Below, piece after piece: positions 5,364 to 5,703 of a DNA stretch of 5,703 bases. Made by a program: the position numbers and the translations under genes. Each line of letters opens with the position of its first letter. The first letter of the stretch is position 1. The notes under the pieces are model-generated. The model was not told where the DNA came from. It saw only the letters and a program-made list of their open reading frames with translations, and ran no database searches. Origin of the DNA: Thermoplasmatales archaeon UBA582 (GTDB lineage Archaea; Thermoplasmatota; Thermoplasmata; Thermoplasmatales; Thermoplasmataceae); assembly GCA_002502705.1 (NCBI GenBank), contig DAQB01000150.1, forward strand, positions 343-6,045, in the 5' to 3' direction.

Positions 5364-5703
5364 ATGCCAGTCTATCAGGTTGGGGAACATGAGATACTAA
5401 AAGAGGAAGCTTCATACGGCTATGCAGAGAATGAATATTATGACGGCATGCTTTATCTTTCTGATAAGAGACTAGTCTTTGAGAAGAAGGGAAAGCGTGG
5501 CCTCATTCACGCCACTCCGCCACAGGTCGTGCTTGATGTTCAGTTGCATGAGATTTCAAACATTTCAAGTGCGGTTCCCAAGATAAAGGTGTTCACGAAG
5601 AAGGTTCTGACCGTTGAGTACCAGAGTGAAAAGGATGTCCTGAAGGCAAGATTCCTGCTGCCCGATCCATCAAAGTGGGAAACGGAGATTCGCAAGTGGA
5701 CGA
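5364..5703 (+). CDS. PH/GRAM-like domain protein, N-terminal part, 3' truncated by window
   Basis: The frame is open from ATG 5364 to the window end: 113 full codons plus one base, with no stop. After a short N-terminus (MPVYQVGEHEILKEEASYGY) there is a beta-rich pattern typical of prokaryotic PH/GRAM-like domains: YYDGMLYLSDKRLVFEKKGK (26-45), then VVLDVQLHEISNIS (55-68), then KIKVFTKKVLTVEYQSEKD (73-91), a strand at 94-99, and a C-terminal helix SKWETEIRKW (103-112). The 'G-x-LYLSDKRLVFE' strand pair, an 'I' strand before the loop and the closing tryptophan-bearing helix are the main reasons for the call. Such domains bind lipids or proteins in some systems, but no ligand can be inferred here. 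What lies beyond the domain is outside the window, so the full architecture is unknown. Start choice is supported by the TATA box 26-27 bases upstream. It is transcribed divergently from HMG-CoA reductase. Confidence 0.72.
   Translation, partial: MPVYQVGEHEILKEEASYGYAENEYYDGMLYLSDKRLVFEKKGKRGLIHATPPQVVLDVQLHEISNISSAVPKIKVFTKKVLTVEYQSEKDVLKARFLLPDPSKWETEIRKWT

Noticed and set aside
1..5703. Search for mobile elements, CRISPR arrays, long repeats or a defence-type cluster
   Set aside because: No transposase-like frames, regularly spaced repeats, terminal inverted repeats or toxin/antitoxin-like pairs were seen. Gene content is mostly housekeeping.

Overview
The window looks like a compact stretch of an archaeal genome, most likely from the Thermoplasmatales (Thermoplasma / Ferroplasma / Cuniculiplasma relatives). 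Four signs point there: a diphthamide-synthesis enzyme (absent from bacteria), an archaea-restricted DUF2240-type protein, a class II (bacterial-type) HMG-CoA reductase of the kind known from Thermoplasmatales and Archaeoglobus, and AT-rich TATA-like boxes about 24-28 bases before start codons with no Shine-Dalgarno sequence (leaderless promoters). Frequent AGG/AGA arginine and ATA isoleucine codons fit too. The species cannot be fixed from the sequence alone.

Layout. (1) 2-376 (+): the C-terminal 124 codons of an acetyl-CoA synthetase, followed by a T-rich probable terminator. (2) 526-1584 (+): a radical SAM protein of the uncharacterised COG2108 type. (3) 1579-2226 (-): diphthine-ammonia ligase (Dph6), convergent with the radical SAM gene; both end inside one palindromic TTATAA. 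(4) 2278-2748 (+): a peroxiredoxin, divergent from dph6 across 51 bp that hold a single TATA-like tract. (5) 2765-3226 (+): a DUF2240-like protein, probably co-transcribed with the peroxiredoxin. (6) 3219-3971 (-): a TPR-like helical protein, convergent with and overlapping the DUF2240 gene. (7) 4004-5266 (-): class II HMG-CoA reductase, just upstream of the TPR gene on the same strand. (8) 5364-5703 (+): the N-terminal part of a PH/GRAM-like domain protein, cut by the window end.

How they relate. Acetyl-CoA synthetase supplies acetyl-CoA, and HMG-CoA reductase makes mevalonate for archaeal isoprenoid lipids, but the two genes are far apart and on opposite strands, so this is not a single operon. 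Dph6 modifies elongation factor 2 and the peroxiredoxin handles peroxides. The content is mostly housekeeping. I see no mobile element, CRISPR array, tRNA or rRNA, and no stretch over 300 bases without a gene. No new multi-gene system is evident. The points most worth a second look are the shared divergent TATA tract, the shared convergent stop hexamer, the extra cysteines of the COG2108 radical SAM protein, and the unexplained partners of the peroxiredoxin and HMG-CoA reductase genes.
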